Shown here in pieces: positions 16,503 through 24,238 of a stretch of DNA of 34,497 nt. The position numbers and the translations under genes are program-made. Every line of letters begins with the position of its first letter. Position 1 is the stretch's first letter. The stretch covers positions 1 through 34,497 of the forward strand of contig JAFAYL010000023.1 in NCBI GenBank assembly GCA_019240405.1. The letters are read 5' to 3'. The DNA is from Acidobacteriaceae bacterium. Lineage in GTDB: Bacteria; Acidobacteriota; Terriglobia; Bryobacterales; Bryobacteraceae. The notes under the pieces are model-generated. The model ran no database searches. It saw nothing but the letters and a program-made list of their open reading frames with translations, and had not been told where the DNA came from.

Positions 16503-17934
16503 AGCACTTCAGCTACCTGCCCGCGCCTTGTTTAGCACGGGGAAATTTGATCTCACTGAAGCGCTCTTTTTGCGCCTGTTAGGCCTGATCTTCCTCGTCG
16601 CCTTCGCCTCGTTGTTGCCGCAAATCGTGGGACTTGCCGGCTCGCACGGAATCGTTCCGGTCAAGCAAGTCTTGGATGCGATGCACAGAGAACTCGGCGC
16701 TCGCGCCTTCCTTTACTCTCCATCCATTTTCTGGCTCGGCCTGAACGACAGCGCCTTGCTCGCCTGTTGCGTTGCCGGGTGCCTCGCCGCGATCTTTCTC
16801 GCCATCGGGCTTTTTTCGCGGACCGCAACCTTCGTGTGCTTCATCCTGTATCTCTCGCTGGTTTCCGTCGGACAGCCCTTCACGGCATTCCAATGGGACG
16901 CCCTGTTGTTGGAGTCAGGATTCCTCGCCATTTTTGCTGGCAGTCCCTGGTTGGTTTGGGCTTACCGCTTTCTTCTCTTCCGCCTGATGTTCGAATCGGG
17001 CGCGGTCAAACTTCTATCGGGCGACCCGAACTGGCGCAATCTTCACGCCATGCGATTCCATTTTCTGACGCAACCTTTGCCGAATCCGCTCGCCTACTAC
17101 GCCTATCGTTTGCCCGCGCCAATGCTCGACGCCATGACGGCGGGTACTCTGGCCATCGAGCTCGGTGCTCCTTTCCTGATTCTTGGCACCCGATTGCTGC
17201 GGCGCATCGGCGTGGCTCTGTTGATGTTCTTGCAAGTGTTGATTCTGTTGACAGGGAACTATGCCTTCTTCAACGTGTTGGCGCTTGCGCTCTGTCTGTG
17301 GGGTTTGGATGATCAAACATTCGCGCCGCTTGCGAATTTGCTGCGCAGGCGAGTGCGTCCCCTCCGTGCGCCTGTAATCCAACGCGCGGCGGGTGTTGTT
17401 CTGGTCGTATTAGTAGCAGTTGGCGCCACTCAGTTGATTACCATGTTCCGGCCCCGCTTCGAGCGCCCGTTTTCGGAGCTGCTCACGCTTATCGCTCCCT
17501 TCCAAATCGTGAATACATACGGTCTCTTCGCCGTCATGACGACCAGCCGGCCCGAGATTATCCTCGAAGGCTCTGATGATGGAGTGAATTGGAAAGAATA
17601 TTCGTTCCGTTACAAGCCTGGGGAGTTGCATCGCGAGCTTCCTCTCGTTGCACCTTACCAGCCGCGATTGGACTGGCAAATGTGGTTCGCCGCTCTTGGT
17701 GACTATCAGGAGAACGAGTGGGTGGGCGGACTCATGTACCGGCTCTTGAAGGACGAGCCAGCCGTGATTCGCCTAATGAATTCACCGCCATTCCCGAACC
17801 CTCCCCGCTACATGCGCGCACTACTGTACGATTATCAGTTCACTTCGCCCGACGAACGCGCGAGAACCGGAGCCATTTGGCAACGGAAAGTACTGCGAAC
17901 CTGGCTCGGACCGGTATCGCTGAACGCGCAATAA
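16480..17934 (+). CDS. Lipase maturation factor (LMF1) family membrane protein
   Basis: A 484-residue protein with about eight to ten membrane segments. Features of the LMF1/DUF1222 family are visible: GIVPVKQVLDA after the first segment, the run FQWDALLLESGFLAIF, FRLMFESGAVKLLSGDPNWR, LTQPLPNPLAYYA, and near the end the soluble part IAPFQIVNTYGLF, EGSDDGVNWKEYSFRYKPG and WQMWFAALGDYQENEW. In animals LMF1 assists folding of dimeric lipases; the bacterial homologues have unknown function. ATG 16480 lies inside the 3' end of the M49-like gene; a TTG at 16468 is an alternative. Overlap with the peptidase suggests one transcript. A 26-nt piece of this gene recurs near 22823. Confidence 0.88.
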   Translation: MSLRSAAKALQLPARALFSTGKFDLTEALFLRLLGLIFLVAFASLLPQIVGLAGSHGIVPVKQVLDAMHRELGARAFLYSPSIFWLGLNDSALLACCVAGCLAAIFLAIGLFSRTATFVCFILYLSLVSVGQPFTAFQWDALLLESGFLAIFAGSPWLVWAYRFLLFRLMFESGAVKLLSGDPNWRNLHAMRFHFLTQPLPNPLAYYAYRLPAPMLDAMTAGTLAIELGAPFLILGTRLLRRIGVALLMFLQVLILLTGNYAFFNVLALALCLWGLDDQTFAPLANLLRRRVRPLRAPVIQRAAGVVLVVLVAVGATQLITMFRPRFERPFSELLTLIAPFQIVNTYGLFAVMTTSRPEIILEGSDDGVNWKEYSFRYKPGELHRELPLVAPYQPRLDWQMWFAALGDYQENEWVGGLMYRLLKDEPAVIRLMNSPPFPNPPRYMRALLYDYQFTSPDERARTGAIWQRKVLRTWLGPVSLNAQ

Positions 17935-18161
17935 TTTTCAATGCTGGCTCGCAATGCCCTACCAGCCAGTGAAGCTTTATTTCCGCGCTCAGGCCAGTTC
18001 AGGCTCTCACGATTGCGGCCGAAGGAGCAGCGAACCTGATACTCCCTGATCGCCGACCGCGGCAGTTCCCCGCCGGTCAGTACGGGCAGTACCTAATCCT
18101 CTTCGCGTTCATGAGAGCAGAGCATTTCTGAACTCACCAGGTCAGCATGGAGGTAATCCTC

Positions 18162-18419
18162 ATGAGAGAAATAAAGAAAGCCCCGACGCTTAGAATACAG
18201 ATTGACCACGCAGAACTCTGCGAAATCGTAACAGAGAGCGAGCCAGGCGGCCTCACATACGCGCTAATCAGGCCCGATGGCCACAGCGAAATCTTCGGCC
18301 GAAGATCATATCTATTCGAGGCAATGTCGAGGATGCTGAGGAAGGCCGTTAATGAATCCCTGGAGTGGCAAATGGAAAACAGCGACTACATTAAGCAGGA
18401 CATCCGGTTGGCTTCGTAA
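18162..18419 (+). CDS. Small hypothetical protein
   Basis: An 85-residue soluble protein I do not recognise. It reads LRIQIDHAELCEIVTESEPG, TYALIRPDGHSEIFGRRSYL and FEAMSRMLRKAVNESLEW, a likely beta-beta-alpha fold. GGAGG at 18149-18153 sits eight bases before ATG 18162, which fixes the start over the earlier ATG at 18147. It stands alone between an LMF-like gene and a convergent RecA-like gene. The 227-nt stretch before it holds no other feature I can support. Confidence 0.6.
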   Translation: MREIKKAPTLRIQIDHAELCEIVTESEPGGLTYALIRPDGHSEIFGRRSYLFEAMSRMLRKAVNESLEWQMENSDYIKQDIRLAS

Positions 18420-18511
18420 ACAGATCAGATCGACGCTCGATGTCCAATATCCGATGCAAGCGATCTCCTGTTCTGGTCCTCACTGTTAAGATCTAAGCCC
18501 GGAAGACTCGA

Positions 18512-19834
18512 CTATGCGATCTCAACGAAATCCGCACTGCCCCCGAAGCCTATATTCAGCTCGGCAGTTCGCCACGGTGATCCAACGCAGTTTTTGATGA
18601 CGGTTGCCTTCGTCCGACACCCAACGACGTTATTAGCCCTCTTTTCCCCCGCCATCCGTGCAAGCTCTAACCGTATAGAGCAAAAATGGGCGAGGGCGTG
18701 TCCGCCTGGAGAGATCTTCACCCTTCCGAAGACTTCTTCGTGATTATGTCGAATTTGGTTTAAGAGGAGAACACAAGTGTTGCTTTGGCTTGCGGCAGAG
18801 GCAATTCTTGGCAAGGTCCTGGCGAGCAATCGTCCGATCTCGCCGCTAAACTCACCGTGCGAAGCTTCCAGCGCATCGCCCGGGACTAGTGCGGCAAGAG
18901 TGTCCAGAATTACGAGAGCAAACTCACCAGATCTGATAATTTCCAACATTGACTCGAGCGTGTCTAGAGCCTTTGCGGTTCTCAAAATCAACGCACGATC
19001 GAGGTTTATTCCCTGGAGGCGAGCCCACGACAGATCTATCTTGTGCTCGGCATCGAGGAACGCGATACAGTTGCCGCCTTGCTGCGCGCGACCCGCGGCT
19101 CTTAATGCAACCGTTGTCTTACCTGAACTCTCTTTACCGAAGATTTCAATGATTCGTCCCCGAGGAAACCCTCCCGTCTGGAGCGCGGCGTCAAGTGCCG
19201 GCCAGCCACTCTTGACGACACTCTCGGGCTGTTCGCTCACAACCCGGACGCCTAGTTGCTCCAGCCTTAATCGGAGATCTGCATTCCGTACAGAATCGGC
19301 TAGCGCCAGCGGGGGAAGGTTGAATTCTACCGTGGGAGCGTGCTCGGGTGAAATTAGCTCACATGTGTTCAGTGAGCGCGACAGCCCGAGCCGAAGACGA
19401 AAATACTCAGATCGCAAGGCGAGCCGGTCTCGCCAAATCGAAAGGCTTTCACGTAAGTATGCGGGTAACTCACTCCAATCCCCTGCGAGTGCCATCCTGG
19501 CCCGCTTGTATTTTCGAGAGAGTTTGATCTCACTTTCGAAGAGCTCAAGTTCGTGCCATAAAGGTTGGTTTTCTGCACCATGCGGCACTTCATCCCTGCG
19601 GTCACTCGCTCTTTCGTCCTCGAACTCGGGTTCAACGCGCGCCTTCCCGGGCTGCTGAAATGCGTTCTTCTGAATCCGCTCTTCAGGGAAAACAGCGGAT
19701 ACTGCTTCGAGTATCTCAGGAAGTTGTACCTTGCCGTGAACTGCAGAAGAACTGCCGGGACGTTGCGGTGGGCTCAGATCTCTACTCAAAGTGCTACCGG
19801 ATTTGCCCTTTTTTTTGAGAGAGTTGGAACCCAC
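18512..19834 (-). CDS. RecA-like recombinase/ATPase with long N-terminal extension
   Basis: Residues about 205-440 match the RecA core: Walker A GKESSGKTT (233-241), DAEH with catalytic Glu263, Walker B FALVILDTLAALVP (Asp311), LLLNQIRHN (359-362, equal to the NQIR before loop L2), PGGHALAHF and NVVGCRTKATVIKN. The order and spacing follow E. coli RecA. The RecA polymerisation helix is replaced by ~200 residues: about 90 disordered, then a helical region (LFESEIKLSRKYKRARMALA, LRSEYFRLRLGLSRSL). The acidic C-terminal domain of RecA is missing; the protein stops at the core. This is therefore a paralogue, not the housekeeping recA. Start is GTG 19834 with a distant GGAG. ImuA of the imuA-imuB-dnaE2 mutasome is also RecA-like, but no partner genes are present. 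A role in ssDNA handling is inference. Confidence 0.75.
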   Translation of the reverse strand: MGSNSLKKKGKSGSTLSRDLSPPQRPGSSSAVHGKVQLPEILEAVSAVFPEERIQKNAFQQPGKARVEPEFEDERASDRRDEVPHGAENQPLWHELELFESEIKLSRKYKRARMALAGDWSELPAYLRESLSIWRDRLALRSEYFRLRLGLSRSLNTCELISPEHAPTVEFNLPPLALADSVRNADLRLRLEQLGVRVVSEQPESVVKSGWPALDAALQTGGFPRGRIIEIFGKESSGKTTVALRAAGRAQQGGNCIAFLDAEHKIDLSWARLQGINLDRALILRTAKALDTLESMLEIIRSGEFALVILDTLAALVPGDALEASHGEFSGEIGRLLARTLPRIASAASQSNTCVLLLNQIRHNHEEVFGRVKISPGGHALAHFCSIRLELARMAGEKRANNVVGCRTKATVIKNCVGSPWRTAELNIGFGGSADFVEIA

Positions 19835-19960
19835 GGCTGCTTACTCCAAAACTCAGTATCTAGGCTCTTTGAAAGTTCTCGCAGTTGACTGAGCGCTTTC
19901 GTAGTCTCAGCGCACACTAGAGTCGTTTACGCTTTATTCTTGGCCCCGCGCTCTACTTTG

Positions 19961-20785
19961 CTACTTACGTGTTCCAATGGTTCGGCTCCAGCTCTGCCGC
20001 AACTCATCACCTTTTTTCACGGCAGTTTTATTTCGTGCATCTATCGCCGCAGCAATTTCAGGTTGGAGTTTCGGCCAAGGTACTTCCTTCTCACCCGAGC
20101 GCGTCATTAAGATTGTCCAAGCCAAGTAGATTGCGGAAAGAGCAATCATCATACTTATGCTCAGGATGGTGGGCGTGGGTTCGTCAAAACCAAGCAGGTT
20201 GGAACAAATCGCTCCGACAACATAAACGGAAAAGTAACAGATTAAAAGCCAAAGGTTTACGCGTACGTTTCTGGCCAGGCGTTTCGCAGGCTTTGGAAAT
20301 CTACACAGTAACGCGGAAGGGAGAATGAGACATCCTGCGAGAACAAACGAGAAGTAGCGATACGCAAAGAGCACCGCTTCCAGAACAGACTTTGTAAAGT
20401 GTTTGAATTCCCAGACGCTCGCAACGGCACTCGCGAGGGCCAATGATCCTACACACCAGCGCAGCATCGCCGAGGCAAAAGCTGCCAGACCGGGGTACTG
20501 ATTTGTAAGCTTTTCATGCGCCTCTAATACAGCCGCAGCTTGCGCGCACATTAATAAAGGTAGAGTGCCAGCCCAAACGTAGGAGTACTGCGGAGTAGTG
20601 ACATCGAAGAAGACCAGGAGAACGATGTCGCGGATGCAGTTGAGAACGGACAAGGCGAACAGAAATTTATATCGAGAGGCCAAGCCACGTTTCAATAGGA
20701 CAACAGAAAGCCCGAAAGCACATAAAATGCAGGCGATTCGTGATGCCGATTCAAACGCTCCAAGGCTATCCGCGTGTCGCCACAT
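19961..20785 (-). CDS. Hypothetical polytopic membrane protein
   Basis: An integral membrane protein with about seven hydrophobic segments, for example ASRIACILCAFGLSVVLL, WAGTLPLLMCAQAAAVLE, LWLLICYFSVYVVGAICS and ILSISMMIALSAIYLAWTIL, and a basic soluble tail. I do not recognise a family. The frame is open up to ATG 20980, but residues encoded before 20785 (MWRHADSLG) are unlike the rest, and a strong hairpin at 20894-20924 would sit inside that part, so I favour ATG 20785 and a structured leader. Neither start has a good ribosome binding site. It lies upstream of, and on the same strand as, the RecA-like gene with 126 bases between. Confidence 0.6.
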   Translation of the reverse strand: MWRHADSLGAFESASRIACILCAFGLSVVLLKRGLASRYKFLFALSVLNCIRDIVLLVFFDVTTPQYSYVWAGTLPLLMCAQAAAVLEAHEKLTNQYPGLAAFASAMLRWCVGSLALASAVASVWEFKHFTKSVLEAVLFAYRYFSFVLAGCLILPSALLCRFPKPAKRLARNVRVNLWLLICYFSVYVVGAICSNLLGFDEPTPTILSISMMIALSAIYLAWTILMTRSGEKEVPWPKLQPEIAAAIDARNKTAVKKGDELRQSWSRTIGTRK

Positions 20786-20893
20786 TTGTATAATTCGTGC
20801 CCAAATTTCAGTCTTTGTAGCTGATAAAATCGAAAGCTGTTTTGGGAAAATAAGAAAGCTATGCAAATATGGAACTGTTTTTTGCGCAAATAG

Positions 20894-20924
20894 AACAAGG
20901 GGAGGGATGGCCTCCCCTCTTGTT
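20894..20924. promoter_or_regulatory. Leader hairpin upstream of membrane-protein gene
   Basis: Arms AACAAGGGGAGG (20894-20905) and CCTCCCCTCTTGTT (20911-20924) form a 12-bp stem with a two-base bulge and a 5-nt loop. Neither strand is followed by a T run, so it is not a textbook terminator. It lies 109 bases before the preferred start of the minus-strand membrane-protein gene and could be a leader structure or attenuator. It could also end transcripts of the upstream small gene. Confidence 0.4.
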
Positions 20925-20989
20925 AGGTTCCCGAGGCAAAAAATGTGATTGGTGTAGAAATCACCCCCTTTCGTATTCATTCAGGAGAT

Positions 20990-21190
20990 CTAGAACGGTT
21001 TGTGTGGAAAAGGAGAGTCGGCCGGCTTGGCTGTCTCTTCGGCCTTTTCCGTGATTCGCTCAGGCCCCGCGGGTGCTGATCTTTCAGGCTTACCATTCGA
21101 GTTTCTTTCTCTGTTCGAGTAATGCCAAAGAAGGCTAGCGCCTACGGCGCCGATTGCAGTACCGAGTAACGCTTTAAAGACTGTGATCAC
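20990..21190 (-). CDS. Small single-span membrane protein
   Basis: About 66 residues: one membrane helix near the N-terminus (FKALLGTAIGAVGASLLWHY) then a charged, Pro/Glu/Lys-rich tail (NGKPERSAPAGPERITEKAE). The minus strand carries AAGGAGGTGATCA, an almost complete match to the anti-Shine-Dalgarno, just before the hydrophobic part. The only in-frame starts nearby are a GTG inside that sequence (21190), which I use, or codons further upstream (ORF open to 21307). The function is unknown. A similar arrangement, one anchor helix and a flexible tail, occurs in many small envelope proteins. Confidence 0.5.
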   Translation of the reverse strand: MITVFKALLGTAIGAVGASLLWHYSNRERNSNGKPERSAPAGPERITEKAEETAKPADSPFPHKPF

Positions 21191-21576
21191 CTCCTTACAA
21201 CGGCGTTTTCGCACGCAATCAAAGAAAACACTAGAGTGCGCTAATCGGTAAGGGGCGGATGCTGAAGATTTAATAACTAGGGCCGTTAACCTATCCACTC
21301 CTATCACTTAGCGGAACCACACCCACTTCGCAATTACCGGATTGAGTTTGTGACTGGCAGCGTGGTCCCAATACGGACCCGGTTCCAGCGCCGTCGGAAT
21401 TGGCGGTCCCGGCGGCGTTGGCCAGTCCCGGCAAACCAAGTCCAGCGTTAACAGGCAACCGTCCACTCCCCCTCTCTTGGTCACAGGTTCTCGGAAAAAC
21501 TTTTTTTCCTTTGGTACGAGCAGGATAGGTACGCTTCCGCGTTAGGTTTCACCTGGTTCTATGTGCACGCTACAGT
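21191..21576. other. Gap with an unconfirmed minus-strand ORF fragment
   Basis: No gene is firmly supported. The minus strand from about 21537 to 21308 is open and reads LLVPKEKKFFREPVTKRGGV, CLLTLDLVCRDWPTPPGPP and HAASHKLNPVIAKWVWFR before its stop, which looks protein-like but has no convincing start codon after the preceding TAA. A plus-strand frame over the same bases is open too, so this may be compositional. It also holds the region upstream of the secreted-protein gene, where I see no clear promoter. Confidence 0.25.
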
Positions 21577-22563
21577 ATGCCAGCAACAATCACCGCTCTG
21601 GAGCAGCCTGTCCGGCATTGTCGGTTGCAGACAGGCATTTCTCGATTCTGGACGATAAATCGGGCTATATCGCTATTATTTATTTTTGGTGTATCTCTCA
21701 GCTTTTCCCAAGCCACTAATTCCGCCCAGCAAGTTTATTCCGAAACGCCGACCGGCCAAATCGATGGTGTAAATACGACATTTTTCCTACAAAATACGCC
21801 GTCGTCCGTACAAAGTGTGATGGTCTTTAGAAACGGCATCAGACAAAAACCGGGGGCCGACTATTTTGTCTCAGGTAACGTGATAACCTTCGTGAGCTTG
21901 GCAACGCCAGCGCCTGGTGACAGCCTCCTGGTCGACTACGTAATCGGGAACTACCCTCCGCTGAATCCGGCATCGGCTAGCGTAATCACGAAGAATCTCG
22001 TCCCGGACAGCGATCTTAAACTGCCGACCACGTATTGGATCGGCGCGGCCATTCCGATCTCAAAAGCGCTGGGGGCGGACGGAGGGAACGCTTTCGTGTA
22101 CACGGGAACCGGTGCACCATCGGGTTGGCTGGTCTCCACAAGCGCACAGATCCCAGTCACCCCAGGCACGGTTTATACATTTTCGGGCTACATTGACGAA
22201 TCGAGCGTTATAGGCGGTGGTGGCCCGCTATGGGGTGTTTATAACTCGACCGTCACTGCAAATTTAGCCGGACTTTCCGGACCGTTCGGAACAAAGGGCC
22301 GTCTTTCGACGAGCTTCATGGTACCGGCCGGAGTAACAAGTGTCGTAGTTATCTGCGACACAAACAACACTGTGATTGCCGCCAATGGTCGATTGGCGTT
22401 CAGCAATCCACAGCTAGAGATCGGTTCACAGGCAACAGTTTATAAACCGAATCTGCTAGACGATGTGACGGGATACATTCCTGCATCGGCCATTGGCGGC
22501 TCGACGACCTTAACAACCAAGAAACCGAGCCTTGTCCGACGAATTCTGGAAAGCATTTTTTGA
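21577..22563 (+). CDS. Secreted protein with phage-tail-fibre-like N-terminal domain
   Basis: A 328-residue exported protein. An N-terminal hydrophobic segment (RAISLLFIFGVSLSFSQA, residues 29-46) looks like a signal peptide with a long n-region; a later start is possible. Residues about 53-125 match a beta domain common at the start of phage receptor-binding or tail proteins: ETPTGQIDGVNTTFFLQ, VMVFRNGIRQKPGADYFVSG, ITFVSLATPAPGDSLLVDYV. Residues about 135-285 resemble a carbohydrate-binding jelly roll (LVPDSDLKLPTTYWIGAA, VTPGTVYTFSGYIDESS, NPQLEIGSQATVYKPN), like CBM-type modules attached to surface proteins. The tail TKKPSLVRRILESIF is basic and amphipathic. No catalytic residues are evident. 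It likely binds glycans at the surface, by inference from the domains. Confidence 0.6.
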   Translation: MPATITALEQPVRHCRLQTGISRFWTINRAISLLFIFGVSLSFSQATNSAQQVYSETPTGQIDGVNTTFFLQNTPSSVQSVMVFRNGIRQKPGADYFVSGNVITFVSLATPAPGDSLLVDYVIGNYPPLNPASASVITKNLVPDSDLKLPTTYWIGAAIPISKALGADGGNAFVYTGTGAPSGWLVSTSAQIPVTPGTVYTFSGYIDESSVIGGGGPLWGVYNSTVTANLAGLSGPFGTKGRLSTSFMVPAGVTSVVVICDTNNTVIAANGRLAFSNPQLEIGSQATVYKPNLLDDVTGYIPASAIGGSTTLTTKKPSLVRRILESIF

Positions 22564-22611
22564 TTCGAAAATGCGTGGAGAATCGGCCTGACTGATCCTC
22601 TGAAGATTAGC

Positions 22612-22651
22612 GCAGGGAGTCGGTAATCTCGAAGGCCGCCTCCCTGCTTTT
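22612..22651 (+). terminator. Probable rho-independent terminator
   Basis: Arms GCAGGGAG (22612-22619) and CTCCCTGC (22640-22647) pair perfectly, with further possible pairing inside the 20-nt loop, and are followed by TTTT. It lies 49 bases after the secreted-protein stop codon, on the right strand to end that transcript. Confidence 0.55.
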
Positions 22652-22822
22652 GATGGTGATGATGAACTACGTTATACGTAGCCTCGTTGATGTAGTGGCG
22701 GAGAAACCCAATCTTCTCACGCCCCGCCCAAGTGTTGTGCACACTTTGGGGCGCTCCGGTCATTTGTCGCTCTTTGTCAACGGGCACCGGTATCGCAGGC
22801 TCTACATGCTCCGACCCGGCTG

Positions 22823-22848
22823 ATTGCTCCGTTCCAAATCGTGAATAC
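22823..22848 (+). repeat. 26-nt fragment matching the LMF-like gene
   Basis: This stretch matches 24 of 26 bases of 17491-17516 inside the LMF-like gene and encodes the same peptide, LIAPFQIVNT, before running into a stop. Flanks do not match. It sits in the 336-nt gap (22564-22899) before the di-haem oxidoreductase gene, where no complete gene is visible. The simplest reading is a relic of a second, deleted LMF-like gene or a small duplicated patch. Confidence 0.5.
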
Positions 22849-22899
22849 CTGCTAAGCGCAACCAAGTAGAATAACGGGAGCTTCAACTGGAGGTGCTCG

Positions 22900-24204
22900 A
22901 TGGCCATGCGGGTATTCTTACTCTTTTCAGCTCTCGCTGTAGCATTTCCATTCATGACTCCGGAGCGCCCCGAAGCGCCTCTCGGCTTTGATAACAAGAG
23001 CAACGGTCTGGTGGATGATCCAACACACCAGGCAGACCAAGAGAAATTTGATGAGATTGAAGCTCTATCGGACGGCCTCGGCCCGATTTATAACGCACAA
23101 TCCTGCCGTGAGTGTCATCAGAATCCAACCTCTGGCGCTTCGAGCCAGATCACAGAGCTGCGGGTCGGGCACTTGGGACCGGACGGCCGTTTTCGCAATC
23201 CGGATATTCCGATCAATCACGGAACAGAAATTATCAAAGGTCGCACGCTCGTAAACGATCGCGCGATTTGTCCCAACGCTGCCTTTCCCGATACGGACGT
23301 TCAAGAGCGAGTTCCAACAACCGAGACCATCCGAACCAATCGCATTGCGCTGAATCTTCTCGGCGATGGTTTCGTCGAAGCCATTCCCGATGAAGCGTTG
23401 ATCGATCTCGCGCGTTCGGAATGCAAAAGCACGCACGGCAGAATCTGCGGAGTCGCAATTCGCGTTCCCATAATCGAAGCTCCAGGGCAGAGCGCCGTGG
23501 GCCGGTTCGGCTGGAAAGACGAGCACGCGAGCCTCTTATCGTTCTCCGGAGATGCTTATTTGAACGAAATGGGAATCACGAATCCGTTATTCCCGGACGA
23601 GGTCACAAACCTCTGCAACACCGTGTCCGAGCCAAACGACACGCCAGGTCCCGACGGACTTTCTGACATCGATCACTTCGCCCGCTTCATTCGAGCTTCC
23701 AAGGCTCCGCCGCCAGATTTGACAGTAGCCAACACGCCGCCCGCGAAAAGAGGATCAGAGCTGTTTGACAAAATCGGTTGCGCAACCTGCCACATTCCAA
23801 CGATGACTACCGCGCCCGCCGGAACGAAAGTCAATGGCGGCGCTTTCACTGTCCCTGCCGCGCTCGCAGACAAAACCTTCCATCCGTTCAGCGATTTCCT
23901 CCTCCACAATGTAGGAACTGGCGACGGCATTGTGATTGCCGTGGTCGAGCATTTTGGGCGCATGGCAAGAAACATGCCCCATGACGTGCAAACCGTCGAT
24001 TTTGAGAAGAGTAGAAACAAGCTCCGCACTCCTCCTCTCTGGGGTGTTCGCTTTCACTCGCGTTTAATGCACGATGGAGCTTCCGTGACTCTAGTCGACG
24101 CGATTCACCGCCACGCCGGAGAAGCCAGTCTACCCGCGCATAGATTCCGCGAGCTTTCGCGCGCCGATCAGGATGCCCTCATCGCATTCTTGAAATCGCT
24201 GTAG
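22900..24204 (+). CDS. Di-haem cytochrome c oxidoreductase (DUF1111/DHOR family)
   Basis: A 434-residue periplasmic protein with a signal peptide (MRVFLLFSALAVAFPF). Two haem c motifs are present, CRECH at residues 69-73 and CATCH at 294-298, in the spacing of di-haem oxidoreductases related to MauG and bacterial cytochrome c peroxidases. Family motifs include LGPIYNAQSCRECHQNP, NLLGDGFVEAIPDEAL, GRFGWKDEHASLLSFSGDAY, NEMGITN and the C-terminal TPPLWGVRFHSRLMHDGAS and DAIHRHAGEA. Members of this family are often called thiol oxidoreductases in databases without proof. GGAGG six bases before ATG 22900 supports the start. The selenoprotein-like gene begins 34 bases downstream, so both may share a transcript and possibly a periplasmic redox role; that link is inference. 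Confidence 0.88.
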   Translation: MAMRVFLLFSALAVAFPFMTPERPEAPLGFDNKSNGLVDDPTHQADQEKFDEIEALSDGLGPIYNAQSCRECHQNPTSGASSQITELRVGHLGPDGRFRNPDIPINHGTEIIKGRTLVNDRAICPNAAFPDTDVQERVPTTETIRTNRIALNLLGDGFVEAIPDEALIDLARSECKSTHGRICGVAIRVPIIEAPGQSAVGRFGWKDEHASLLSFSGDAYLNEMGITNPLFPDEVTNLCNTVSEPNDTPGPDGLSDIDHFARFIRASKAPPPDLTVANTPPAKRGSELFDKIGCATCHIPTMTTAPAGTKVNGGAFTVPAALADKTFHPFSDFLLHNVGTGDGIVIAVVEHFGRMARNMPHDVQTVDFEKSRNKLRTPPLWGVRFHSRLMHDGASVTLVDAIHRHAGEASLPAHRFRELSRADQDALIAFLKSL

Positions 24205-24238
24205 TGTTTCCTTATCGCGGAACTTTTAACATAGAATT

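Noticed and set aside
18777-19658. 293-codon plus-strand ORF
   Set aside because: It is antisense to the RecA-like gene and Ser-rich, a typical shadow; the RecA motifs are on the minus strand.
22440-23003. 187-codon minus-strand ORF between the secreted protein and the cytochrome
   Set aside because: It overlaps two well-supported genes on the other strand and includes the terminator region; no domain pattern.
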